The notes under the pieces are model-generated. The model worked only from the letters and a program-made list of their open reading frames with translations. It made no database searches and was not told the DNA's origin. From the NCBI RefSeq assembly GCF_000344805.1, contig NC_020453.1, positions 2,294,001-2,358,000 of the forward strand: a stretch of DNA of 64,000 nucleotides, given 5' to 3'. A program made the position numbers and the translations under genes. Below, one piece after another: positions 52,868-61,416 of this stretch. The first letter of the stretch is position 1. Each line of letters begins with the position of its first letter. Source of the DNA: Bradyrhizobium oligotrophicum S58 (GTDB taxonomy: Bacteria > Pseudomonadota > Alphaproteobacteria > Rhizobiales > Xanthobacteraceae).

Positions 52868-53557
52868 ATGCTGGCGCGCGACTGGTACTACAACGAACGG
52901 AACCGGATCGGGCTCGATCACGCCGTGGCCTCGATCTACGGCTCGGGAGATGATGCCGACGAGCGCGCGCGCGCCGCATTGAAGATGCTCGGCGTCAAGC
53001 CGGGCTGGCGGGTGGCGGACATCGGTTGCGGCAACGGCGTGCTGGCGACGGAAGCGGCGCTGATGGGCGCTGTCGTGGACGCCATCGACATCTCGCCGGC
53101 GATGCTGGCGCTGACCCGGATCTACACCCGCGACCGCCGCACCGCCGTGCGGATGCATTCGGCGGGCCTGTTGTCGTTCGCCTACGAGCCCAATTCCTAT
53201 GATCTGATCGCCAGCGAGTTCACGCTGCACCATCTGCCGGACTTCTGGAAGGCGGTGGCGCTGGCGCGCATCTTCGCGGCGCTGAAGCCGGGCGCGCAGT
53301 TCTTCCTGCGCGACATCGTCTATGTCAGCATGCCCGACGGCACCGAGCGCTCGGTCGAGCAGTGGGCCGACTACAACATCAAGAACCACGATCTCGGCCG
53401 CGACAGCGTCATCACCCACATGCGCGACGAGAACTCGACCTTCGCCTGGGTGATGGAGCGCATGCTGACCGAGGTCGGCTTCATCACCGTCTCCGCCGAC
53501 TACCACGCCCCGATGCACGCGACCTATGTGCTGCAGAAGCCGGCGGGGCAGGGGTAG
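52868..53557 (+). CDS. SAM-dependent class I methyltransferase
   Basis: A 229-residue methyltransferase. SAM-binding motif I is VADIGCGNGVLATEAALMGA, followed by VDAIDISPAMLALTR and the post-motif SYDLIASEFTLHHLPDFWKA. It starts 3 bp after the ilvH stop, so it is likely cotranscribed. The substrate is unknown, and nothing in the sequence ties it to branched-chain amino acid synthesis. Confidence 0.88.
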   Translation: MLARDWYYNERNRIGLDHAVASIYGSGDDADERARAALKMLGVKPGWRVADIGCGNGVLATEAALMGAVVDAIDISPAMLALTRIYTRDRRTAVRMHSAGLLSFAYEPNSYDLIASEFTLHHLPDFWKAVALARIFAALKPGAQFFLRDIVYVSMPDGTERSVEQWADYNIKNHDLGRDSVITHMRDENSTFAWVMERMLTEVGFITVSADYHAPMHATYVLQKPAGQG

Positions 53558-53597
53558 GCGCTGATGTTTCTGCGAAACGGTGAGGTGGCCACGCTGC

Positions 53598-53755
53598 CAC
53601 CCTCCCCTGGAGGGGGAGGGTCGTTTCACATCGCGCGAAGCTGCGATGTGAAACGGGGTGGGGTGATGCCTCCACGCGCGAGCTGTGCCTGGGGCCCACC
53701 CCACCCCGATCGCGCATTGCATGCGCGATCGACCCTCCCCCTCCAGGGGAGGGTG
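53598..53755. repeat. Perfect four-way-junction (cruciform) element
   Basis: Terminal arms of 26 bp (53598-53623 and 53730-53755, starting CACCCTCCCCTGGAGGGGGA) are exact inverse complements. Between them three hairpins abut without an unpaired base: 53624-53634 with 53643-53653 (11 bp), 53654-53665 with 53697-53708 (12 bp) and 53709-53717 with 53721-53729 (9 bp), all perfect. It lies between the methyltransferase and exporter genes and encodes nothing. Confidence 0.9.
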
Positions 53756-53785
53756 AAGAATCGCCGTGAGGCGGGAGTGCACTAG

Positions 53786-54388
53786 ATGTCCCAGCAGCTC
53801 CTCATCGCCTTCATCGCGTTCGCCTTCGTGATGGCGTTCACGCCGGGGCCGAACAACATCATGCTGCTGTCGTCGGGCGTGACCTACGGCTTCCGGCGCA
53901 CGGTGCCGCACATGATGGGGGTCAGTTTCGGCTTCGCGTTCATGGTCGGCGCGGTCGGCTTTGGCCTTGCCGCCGTGTTCATCTCCTATCCGGTGCTGCA
54001 GACGGTGCTGAAATATCTCGGGGCCGCCTACCTGATCTATCTCGCGGTCGCGATCGCGCTGTCGGGTGCGACCAAGCCTGACGAGCACAATTCGCGCGGT
54101 CCGATGTCGTTCTGGGGCGCGGCGCTGTTCCAGTGGGTCAACGCCAAGGGCTGGGTGATGGTGATCAGCACCATCACCGCCTATGCGGCGATCGCGCGCT
54201 TTCCCGCCAATGTCGCGCTGCAGGTCGCGATCAGCTTCGTGATGGCGGTCGGCTCGACCATCACCTGGACGCTGTTCGGGACCGCGTTGCGGCCGCTGCT
54301 GAGCTCCGAACGCGCCGTGCGCGGCTTCAACATCCTGATGGCGGTGCTGCTGCTGGCCTCGCTCTATCCGGTGTTCATGGACGCATGA
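53786..54388 (+). CDS. LysE/RhtB-family amino acid exporter
   Basis: A 200-residue inner-membrane exporter with about six spans. The family start is seen in FAFVMAFTPGPNNIMLLSSG, then GVSFGFAFMVGAVGFGLAAV and LKYLGAAYLIYLAVAI. The ATG at 53786 is the first in frame. Between ilvH and ilvC, export of branched-chain or related amino acids is a reasonable guess. No Lrp/LysG-type regulator adjoins it. Confidence 0.9.
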   Translation: MSQQLLIAFIAFAFVMAFTPGPNNIMLLSSGVTYGFRRTVPHMMGVSFGFAFMVGAVGFGLAAVFISYPVLQTVLKYLGAAYLIYLAVAIALSGATKPDEHNSRGPMSFWGAALFQWVNAKGWVMVISTITAYAAIARFPANVALQVAISFVMAVGSTITWTLFGTALRPLLSSERAVRGFNILMAVLLLASLYPVFMDA

Positions 54389-55558
<1,170 letters not shown>

Positions 55559-55586
55559 GCTCTTGCGACGACGACTTGGAATGGAA

Positions 55587-55615
55587 AACGGCGGGCCAAG
55601 GCCCGCCGTTTTTTT
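55587..55615 (+). terminator. Rho-independent terminator of ilvC
   Basis: AACGGCGGGCC (55587-55597) and GGCCCGCCGTT (55600-55610) form a perfect stem, followed by a seven-T run (55609-55615). It starts 29 bp after the ilvC stop and could also stop the convergent membrane protein gene. Confidence 0.92.
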
Positions 55616-55642
55616 GTTTGGCAAGTAGGTCTCCAGGTTCCG

Positions 55643-56221
55643 TCAGGAGGCCGCCCGGCGCGAGGCCGGCGGCGTGAGTAGACGGACGATCTCGCTGACG
55701 GCGACCAGGCCGACCAACCAGGCGGCGCTGGTCAGGCCGAGCCGTGCGACGATCGCGAGCGTGAAGCTCGCGGCGCCGCCGAGCATGGCCGTGGCGGCGA
55801 GCAGCACGAGCTCATAGGCGGCGTAGGCGCCGATGAGCGTGACGGCAAACGCGACCGGCGCTGGCGCTGTGCGCAAGGCCGCCAGCGCGATGCGTGCGAC
55901 GATCGTGGCGCCGAGCGCCGCGACGCCGATCACGGCGCCCCAGGCCAGCGTGGTGGGATCGACCGGATAGTGCAGGGCGCCGAAGCCGATGCCCTGGTTG
56001 ACGAGCCAGGCGCCGAGCACCGCCGGCAGTGCCGTGCGCAGCGGCAGCATCGCGGCTGCAACCACTGCGAAAGCTGCGAACGGCGTCGCGCAGGCGAACA
56101 CGAAGCTGGCCAGCGCGCAGGCCGAGGTCAGCAGCGCGAAGCAGAACGCGGCGGCATGCCGCTGCGGAACGGGCGCGAGGCGAGCTTCGGAGCGGGAGGG
56201 CGTGAGGATGTCGAGAGCCAT
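55643..56221 (-). CDS. Hypothetical membrane protein near btuB
   Basis: A 192-residue protein with about five hydrophobic segments (FCFALLTSACALASFVFACA, AAMLPLRTALPAVLGAWLVN and others). Its N-terminus (1-28) is polar and basic. The ATG at 56221 is preferred over 56254, as the added part (MDYNRNRRRRS) lacks support. It follows btuB on the same strand with 75 bp between, so it could share the B12-controlled transcript. I do not recognise the family; a small transport-related membrane component is possible. Confidence 0.65.
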   Translation of the reverse strand: MALDILTPSRSEARLAPVPQRHAAAFCFALLTSACALASFVFACATPFAAFAVVAAAMLPLRTALPAVLGAWLVNQGIGFGALHYPVDPTTLAWGAVIGVAALGATIVARIALAALRTAPAPVAFAVTLIGAYAAYELVLLAATAMLGGAASFTLAIVARLGLTSAAWLVGLVAVSEIVRLLTPPASRRAAS

Positions 56222-56296
56222 GGAACGTCTCCTTCTGTTGCGATTGTAGTCCATTTCGGCAGCTTCTGTCAGCCGCCGGAATTTCTGTCGGCGCCG

Positions 56297-58369
56297 TCAC
56301 TGCACTCCGTAGCTCGCGACCCGGATGCCGCCGAACACGCCAAGGCCCGGCGCCAGGAAGCCGGTCGGGTTCTGGTAGTGGCGGTTGAACAGGTTATCGA
56401 TCCGGCCGAACAGCTTGACCTGATCGGAGACCGCGTAGTCGCCGCGCAGGTTCACGACCGTGGTGCCGGGCGCAGTGAGCCCCGTGGTCATGCCGTCGCG
56501 ACTGACGTCGAGCCAGTTGCCGAGGCGCAGCACGGTGGCCGATACGGTCAGCGCATCGAGCGGCGTCCAGACTGCGGTCGCGCTCCATTTCTCCCTGGGA
56601 CGGCGCAGCAGCTGCTGGCCGGTGGTCGCGTCGATCGCGCGGGTGAACGTGTAGTCCGCGCGCAGCGAGATGCGATCCGTGAGCTTAGCCGCCACGAAGC
56701 TTTCGCTGCCCTCGGTCGTCGCCAGCCCGACATTCGCATTGGAGGTGAAGGTGGCGTTGAAGTCGATCAAATTGGTGATGCTGTTGTGGAAGTAGGTCGA
56801 ACCGAAGCGGACGCGACCCTCGAACAGCGGCTGCTCGAAGCCGGCATCGTAGCCTGTGCTCTCCTCCGGCTTCAGGTTGGGATTGGCGAAGAAGTTGAAC
56901 GCTGGAAAATCCCGGTGCAGCTGGCTCAAGGTCGGCGCCTTGAAGCCGGTGCCGTAGCTCGCCTTCAGCTTGGTCTCGGTGACCGGCAGGATCACCGCAG
57001 GTGCAATCCGATAAGTCCCATGCGCGCCGAACTGATCGTTGACGTCGTTGCGCAGGCTCGCGACCACGAACCAGCGCTCCGCAAACTCCGTCTGCAGCTC
57101 GATGAAGCCGGCCTTGTTGCCGTTCTCGGCCGAGAGATCCGTGGTTGTCAGCCGCTCGGTCTGCTGCTCCAGGCCGACGACCAGATTGTTGCGCGGCGCG
57201 AGCTCGGTCACCGCGTGCCAGTCATATTTGATGCGCTCGCCCGTCGCGACCGCCGCCACGGGATTGCCGGCGGTCAAATCGGATGACCAGTCGTTGACGT
57301 AGTTGACGCCAAAATAGTTCCTGATGCGGCCCCCGAGCAGCGACCACACGGCTTCCTCGCGCGTGGCCAGCTGATGGACGGTGTGGTTGCTCCTGATGGC
57401 GTCGGGAAAGCTCGGAAAGCCGCTGTCGCCGGTGAACAGCAGGGTCGCATCGGTGTAGCGGACCACCGAGTTCAGCGTCCAGGCGTCGTTGAGGTCGACG
57501 CCGAGCTTGGTCGAGGCGGTGACATTGTCGTAGGCGTTGCCGATCGCCTTCTGTCCTGCCGGCAGCAGTTGCCACGGCGTCACCGGCACGTCGCCGGCGT
57601 GCAGATGCGCGACATTGACCGCGTAGTTGACATTGTCCTTCGAGCCGCTCAGTCCCGCGCTCTGGTTGAAGGTCTTGAACGATCCGCTCTCGAGCGAGGC
57701 GGTCGCCCGCGCCGGGCCGTCGCCCTTGCGCGTGATCACCGAGATGACGCCGCCGATCGCGTCCGAACCATAGAGCCCGCTCTGTGGTCCGCGCAGCACC
57801 TCGAACTGCTGGATGTCAGCGGCGAGCAAATGGGCGAAATCGAACGCGCCGTTGCTGTTGGTGACGTCCCCGACATCGATGCCGTCGATCAGCAGCTTGG
57901 TGTGGTTGGCGTTGGTGCCACGCATGAAGACGTTGGTCTGGCCGCCCGGACCGCCGGCCTGGACGACGTTCAGCCCGGGAATGGTGCTCAGGATCTCCGG
58001 CACGCTGCGGAATTGCTGGGTCGCGATGTCCTTGTCAGTCACCACCGTGATCGCACTGGCGACATTGGCGGCCGGCGTGACGATGCCGGTCGGGCTGACC
58101 ACGACGGGCGTGCTGGCCGGTGTAGCCGGAATCGGCGGTCGCGCGGCGGTGCGGGCCTGAGGCTCGCGCGCCCCGGCTGGCTTCGGAGCTGACGGCCTGC
58201 TGCGCGGCAGGTCGACCTCGACCGGAGGCAGCAGATTGGGCGAGGCGGATTGCTGCGCGATGGCCGGGCAAGGACCGAGCAGCGCAACCGACGAGAGGAC
58301 GCAGAACGACGACAGAACGGCGCGATGGCGCCTGGCATAGGGAACGGGAGACACGAGTGACCTCGGCAT
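56297..58369 (-). CDS. btuB: TonB-dependent vitamin B12 receptor (BtuB-like)
   Basis: A 690-residue outer-membrane receptor. The signal peptide ends near AIA/QQ (38). A long Pro-rich periplasmic spacer (45-95) precedes the plug domain (about 105-215, RSVPEILSTIPGLNVVQAGG, FEVLRGPQSGLYGSDAIGG) and the 22-strand barrel. The protein ends SYGVQ, lacking the terminal aromatic residue common in outer-membrane proteins. A cobalamin riboswitch directly upstream on the same strand identifies the ligand as a corrinoid. It is repressed when B12 is plentiful. Confidence 0.9.
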   Translation of the reverse strand: MPRSLVSPVPYARRHRAVLSSFCVLSSVALLGPCPAIAQQSASPNLLPPVEVDLPRSRPSAPKPAGAREPQARTAARPPIPATPASTPVVVSPTGIVTPAANVASAITVVTDKDIATQQFRSVPEILSTIPGLNVVQAGGPGGQTNVFMRGTNANHTKLLIDGIDVGDVTNSNGAFDFAHLLAADIQQFEVLRGPQSGLYGSDAIGGVISVITRKGDGPARATASLESGSFKTFNQSAGLSGSKDNVNYAVNVAHLHAGDVPVTPWQLLPAGQKAIGNAYDNVTASTKLGVDLNDAWTLNSVVRYTDATLLFTGDSGFPSFPDAIRSNHTVHQLATREEAVWSLLGGRIRNYFGVNYVNDWSSDLTAGNPVAAVATGERIKYDWHAVTELAPRNNLVVGLEQQTERLTTTDLSAENGNKAGFIELQTEFAERWFVVASLRNDVNDQFGAHGTYRIAPAVILPVTETKLKASYGTGFKAPTLSQLHRDFPAFNFFANPNLKPEESTGYDAGFEQPLFEGRVRFGSTYFHNSITNLIDFNATFTSNANVGLATTEGSESFVAAKLTDRISLRADYTFTRAIDATTGQQLLRRPREKWSATAVWTPLDALTVSATVLRLGNWLDVSRDGMTTGLTAPGTTVVNLRGDYAVSDQVKLFGRIDNLFNRHYQNPTGFLAPGLGVFGGIRVASYGVQ

Positions 58370-58483
58370 GACGTCAGTGGCACGTCACCGCGAACGAGGC
58401 CTCATGCCGGCATCTTCATGCACGGCGTGAAAACGATGCCAATAACTCCCCGACCGGCATCTTCGCGTGTGACCACGGCTGAC

Positions 58484-58664
58484 GGCAGGTCTCCTGGCTC
58501 GCGGGTCATCACCTCCACGCCGCCTTCCCGGGACCGAGATTTCCCAGTGGCCTATGACGCGAGATTCGCCGCTTACAGTTGCGGGGGCAGCTGCGGCTTT
58601 CGGATGGTCCCGGGTGGGATCCGTCCGTCACCGCATTCCCTTTTGAGCCCCGGTCGGGGGCACC
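58484..58664 (-). promoter_or_regulatory. Cobalamin (AdoCbl) riboswitch upstream of btuB
   Basis: Reading the minus strand from 58664: GGTGCC, AAAAGGGAATGCGGTG, the core GCCGCAGCTGCCCCCGCAAC followed by TGTAAGCGG, GCCACTGGG, GGGAAGG, and finally GAGCCAGGAGACCTGCC at 58484-58500. These are the conserved blocks of the B12 element in the right order. It ends 115 bases before the btuB start codon. It points at btuB only, not at cbtBA on the other strand. Confidence 0.93.
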
Positions 58665-58790
58665 GTCGCGATAAGCGTAGAAGCCGGCCGGAGCCGGAGT
58701 CAATCGATCCCTCGGGTTTTCCCACGACCGGCGGGGATTGTTGCCGAAGCACCACGCCGGTCTCGTCGAGGATGCGATGCACTTTCGACT

Positions 58791-58819
58791 TTCGGTTCGT
58801 GGGAGATCGCGGTTATAAT
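58791..58819 (+). promoter_or_regulatory. Possible cbtB promoter
   Basis: A perfect TATAAT at 58814-58819 lies 81 bp before the cbtB start, with TTCGGT 17 bp upstream (58791-58796) as a poor -35. It sits between the divergent btuB riboswitch and cbtB. Confidence 0.4.
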
Positions 58820-58899
58820 GTTACCAGACACCGTCTTCGCGTTGGCGCGCCGTGTGGCGCGGCCTCGGCGAGCAGGACTTGCAATCAAGGAGCCTCATC

Positions 58900-59109
58900 G
58901 TGGCAACAGCGACGTCCCTTCCGGTCACTCTGCCCACAGCCATTCCCGTGCGCGAGATTCTGCCGTGGGCGATCTTCGGCGGCCTGATGCTCGCTTTGGG
59001 CATCTATTTCGTCGGCGTCGAGGAGGGCGCGGCTGCGCTGTTCAACAGCGCATATGTCCACGAGTTCGTCCATGACGGACGGCATCTGCTCGGGTTCCCC
59101 TGTCACTGA
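58900..59109 (+). CDS. cbtB: Cobalt transporter subunit CbtB
   Basis: A 69-residue protein with one span (about 19-40, ILPWAIFGGLMLALGIYFVG) and the C-terminal His-rich segment VHEFVHDGRHLLGFPCH, which marks CbtB (PF09489) and probably binds metal. GTG 58900 follows AAGGAG; upstream frame codons to 58852 are unsupported. It is 82 bp before cbtA. The pair is predicted to bring in cobalt for B12 synthesis. Confidence 0.9.
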   Translation: MATATSLPVTLPTAIPVREILPWAIFGGLMLALGIYFVGVEEGAAALFNSAYVHEFVHDGRHLLGFPCH

Positions 59110-59191
59110 ACGGCCAGCATCGGCACGTCGAAGCGGCGCTGTCGCACGCCGCTCGTGACGGCGAGAGCAGCGCATCTGTAAGAGACGATCG

Positions 59192-59962
59192 ATGACGGGG
59201 CGACTGCTCCTGCGCGGAATGCTGGCCGGCCTGGTCGCCGCGCTGCTCTCCTTCGGCTTTCTCAGGCTGGCTGGCGAATCATCTGTCGCGCGCGCGATTG
59301 CCTTCGAGACGGTGCTTGATGAGGCGAAGGCCAAAGCCGCGGCGGAAGAGGCCGCGGCCAAGGGCCGGCCCGCGCCAGTCGCGGAGGCCGAGCCTGAGCT
59401 GGTCAGCCGGGCTATCCAGGCCGGTGTTGGACTATTGACCGGCGTTGCCGTCTACAGCACGGCGTTCGGCGGGCTGTTTGCCCTGGCCTTCGCACTCGCC
59501 TTCGGCCGCATGGCCGATCTCGGTCCGCGGGCGACCTCCGCCTTGCTCGCCGCGGCCGGCTTCGTCGCCGTCTATGTGACGCCCATGCTCAAATACCCGG
59601 CCAATCCGCCGTCCGTCGGCCTGGCCGAGACGATCGGGATGCGGACCAGCCTGTATTTCGCGATGCTCCTGATCTCGCTCGCCGCGATGATCGCCGCCGG
59701 CATGTTGCGCCTCCGCCTGCTGTCGCGGCTCGGCGCCTGGAATGCGGCCTTGATTGCCGCAGGCGTCTATGTCGTCGTCATGACCGGCATAGGCTTCGCG
59801 CTGCCGGTCGTGGACGAGGTGCCTGAAGGTTTTCCGGCCGCCGTGCTCTGGCAGTTCCGTATTGCGTCTTTCGGCGGACAGGCGATCATGTGGGCGACGC
59901 TCGGGCTGCTGTTCGGCGCCCTCGCTGAGCGCCAGATGGCGCAGCATGGCGCGCGCGCTTGA
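59192..59962 (+). CDS. cbtA: Cobalt transporter subunit CbtA
   Basis: A 256-residue membrane protein with about six spans and the CbtA start RLLLRGMLAGLVAALLSFGF. A charged Ala/Glu/Lys-rich loop (45-75) separates the first two spans. Conserved bits include FVAVYVTPMLKYPANPPSVG and LPVVDEVPEGFPAAVLWQFR. It works with CbtB as a predicted cobalt permease. The stop codon abuts the next ATG (TGAATG), so translation of the following gene is likely coupled. Confidence 0.92.
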   Translation: MTGRLLLRGMLAGLVAALLSFGFLRLAGESSVARAIAFETVLDEAKAKAAAEEAAAKGRPAPVAEAEPELVSRAIQAGVGLLTGVAVYSTAFGGLFALAFALAFGRMADLGPRATSALLAAAGFVAVYVTPMLKYPANPPSVGLAETIGMRTSLYFAMLLISLAAMIAAGMLRLRLLSRLGAWNAALIAAGVYVVVMTGIGFALPVVDEVPEGFPAAVLWQFRIASFGGQAIMWATLGLLFGALAERQMAQHGARA

Positions 59963-60559
59963 ATGGCGCCGGTATCGGCAGGCATGACGACGCGCCTGCA
60001 TCTGATCTGCGCGGCCGCGACGGCATCGACGGCTGCCGTTGCCTTCGCTGCCGATGAGCCGCTCGATCCGCGCGGACGAGACAGCCTCGCCCGGCTGGCC
60101 GGCCGGCTGCCGTCCTGTGAGGTCGTCCTGCGCAGCCCGGCCCGTTGCGCCGCTGAGACTGCCGAAGGCTTGGCCCTCGACGCCAAGCCCGAGCCTGCGC
60201 TGCGCGACTGCGATTTCGGCCGCTGGGCGGGACGATCGCTCGCGGAGGTCCAGGCGCAGGCGCCGGAGGCCGTTGCCGAATGGCTGCAGAATCCGCGCGC
60301 GGCTCCGCATGGCGGCGAGTCCTTCATGGACGTGATGACGCGCGCCCGCGCGTGGATGGAGGGCCTGCTCGCCGTCGATGGCGCGGTCCTTGCGGTCACG
60401 CACGCGCTGGTCATTCGTGCTGCGATTGCGCATGCGCTCGGCGCCGGCCCCGAGGCCTTCGGGCGCATCGACGTCGCGCCGCTGACGCGAACAAGGCTCT
60501 CGGGCGTCGGCGGGCGTTGGACGCTCGCAGCCCTGGTCCCGTTGAAGGACGACCGATGA
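59963..60559 (+). CDS. Histidine-phosphatase-like protein lacking the RHG motif
   Basis: A 198-residue member of the phosphoglycerate-mutase/CobC-like superfamily by fold marks: LRSPARCAAETAEGL (Arg57), DFGRWAGRSLAEVQ, APHGGESFMDV and VTHALVIRAA (His147). The first motif, normally L-x-L-I-R-H-G, reads LHLICAAA, so the phosphoryl-accepting His is replaced by Ala17 and the Arg by Cys16. Phosphatase activity by the usual mechanism is not expected. It may be a structural or ligand-binding derivative. The context suggests cobalamin/cobalt. Start at 59963 is coupled to cbtA; ATG 59984 is the alternative. Confidence 0.82.
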   Translation: MAPVSAGMTTRLHLICAAATASTAAVAFAADEPLDPRGRDSLARLAGRLPSCEVVLRSPARCAAETAEGLALDAKPEPALRDCDFGRWAGRSLAEVQAQAPEAVAEWLQNPRAAPHGGESFMDVMTRARAWMEGLLAVDGAVLAVTHALVIRAAIAHALGAGPEAFGRIDVAPLTRTRLSGVGGRWTLAALVPLKDDR

Positions 60560-61215
60560 CGGCGCGCAGCGAACGGTGTGTCATCGCTCGCCGTTGGAGA
60601 AACGGTCTCATCGTCGCGGCCGCGATCTTCGCAGCCTCAGCGCCAGCCCATGCGCACCATCCGCGGCCGCAGCAGGGAACGCTGATCGGGGTCGAGATTC
60701 CGGCCATCGGCCATGGCGAGATGCTGGCGGTCGCGACCTATCGGTCAGACATCCTCGATCTGGCGCGGGGGCAGGTCCGGACCGATCCGACCTTGCGCCG
60801 GCTGATGGGCTTCGTCAGCCTGCAACATTTCGCCTGCCTGTGGGGTCTGGTCCCCGGCAGCCTCACCGACGAGGCGAGCCCGTTCAACGAATGCTCCCAT
60901 GCCTATGTCGCCGGAGCGCGTGCGCTGCTGGCGCATATGGGCACGATGCCGGGCGATCAGTCCGCAGCCAAGGCGCTCGAAGCGAGGATCGCGGCGGATA
61001 TCGCGGCAGATCCCGTCTTTGCCGCGCTGTGTGCCAACAGCAGCGAGACGTTCGACAGCGGCGTGATCATCGGGCCGGAGTGGGGGCTGGCGCCGTCTCA
61101 TCTACCGACCGTCCTGACCGGTCTTTTCCTGCTGGCTCTCGCCGCCGGCGGAGCCTGGCTGCTGTGGCGTTGCCTGCCGGTGGCCAATCGTCCGGCGTCG
61201 TCAGGGACGAGATAA
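60556..61215 (+). CDS. Unrecognised exported protein with a C-terminal membrane anchor
   Basis: A 219-residue protein. An N-terminal signal segment (GLIVAAAIFAASAPAHAHHP) is followed by a mature part with a His-Pro-rich start (HHPRPQQGT), a Cys-containing middle (FACLWGLVPGSLTDEASPFN, ECSHAYVAGA, ALCANSSETF) and one C-terminal span (about 187-207). Three Cys may bind metal or form disulfides. ATG 60556 overlaps the previous stop, placing it fourth in the cbtB-cbtA cluster. A role in cobalt handling is inferred from context only. Confidence 0.75.
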   Translation: MTARSERCVIARRWRNGLIVAAAIFAASAPAHAHHPRPQQGTLIGVEIPAIGHGEMLAVATYRSDILDLARGQVRTDPTLRRLMGFVSLQHFACLWGLVPGSLTDEASPFNECSHAYVAGARALLAHMGTMPGDQSAAKALEARIAADIAADPVFAALCANSSETFDSGVIIGPEWGLAPSHLPTVLTGLFLLALAAGGAWLLWRCLPVANRPASSGTR

Positions 61216-61253
61216 TCTTAGCGCCTCATTGTGCTGCGTGGGCGTGGTCGTAG

Positions 61254-61362
61254 CGGGGATCCATAATCACCGGCGTTCGCTTTGCGACGGACGATGACTT
61301 TAGATCTTCTCCGCCAACCCACATCACGCGGTATGGGTCCCGGCTTTCGCCGGGACGACGGC
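61254..61362. repeat. Dispersed palindromic element, copy related to 8348-8474
   Basis: It shares GGGGATCCATAATCACCGGC at the left and ATCACGCGGTATGGGTCCCG, then GCTTTCGCCGGGACGACG at the right, with the 8348 copy. The stretch between the conserved ends is different. It lies between the cobalt cluster and the convergent DUF2336 gene. Confidence 0.75.
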
Positions 61363-61416
61363 GGAGTTTGGGGAGACGCCGCGGGGCCTCGCTGCGGTAG
61401 AAGGCGAGCAAGCCGC

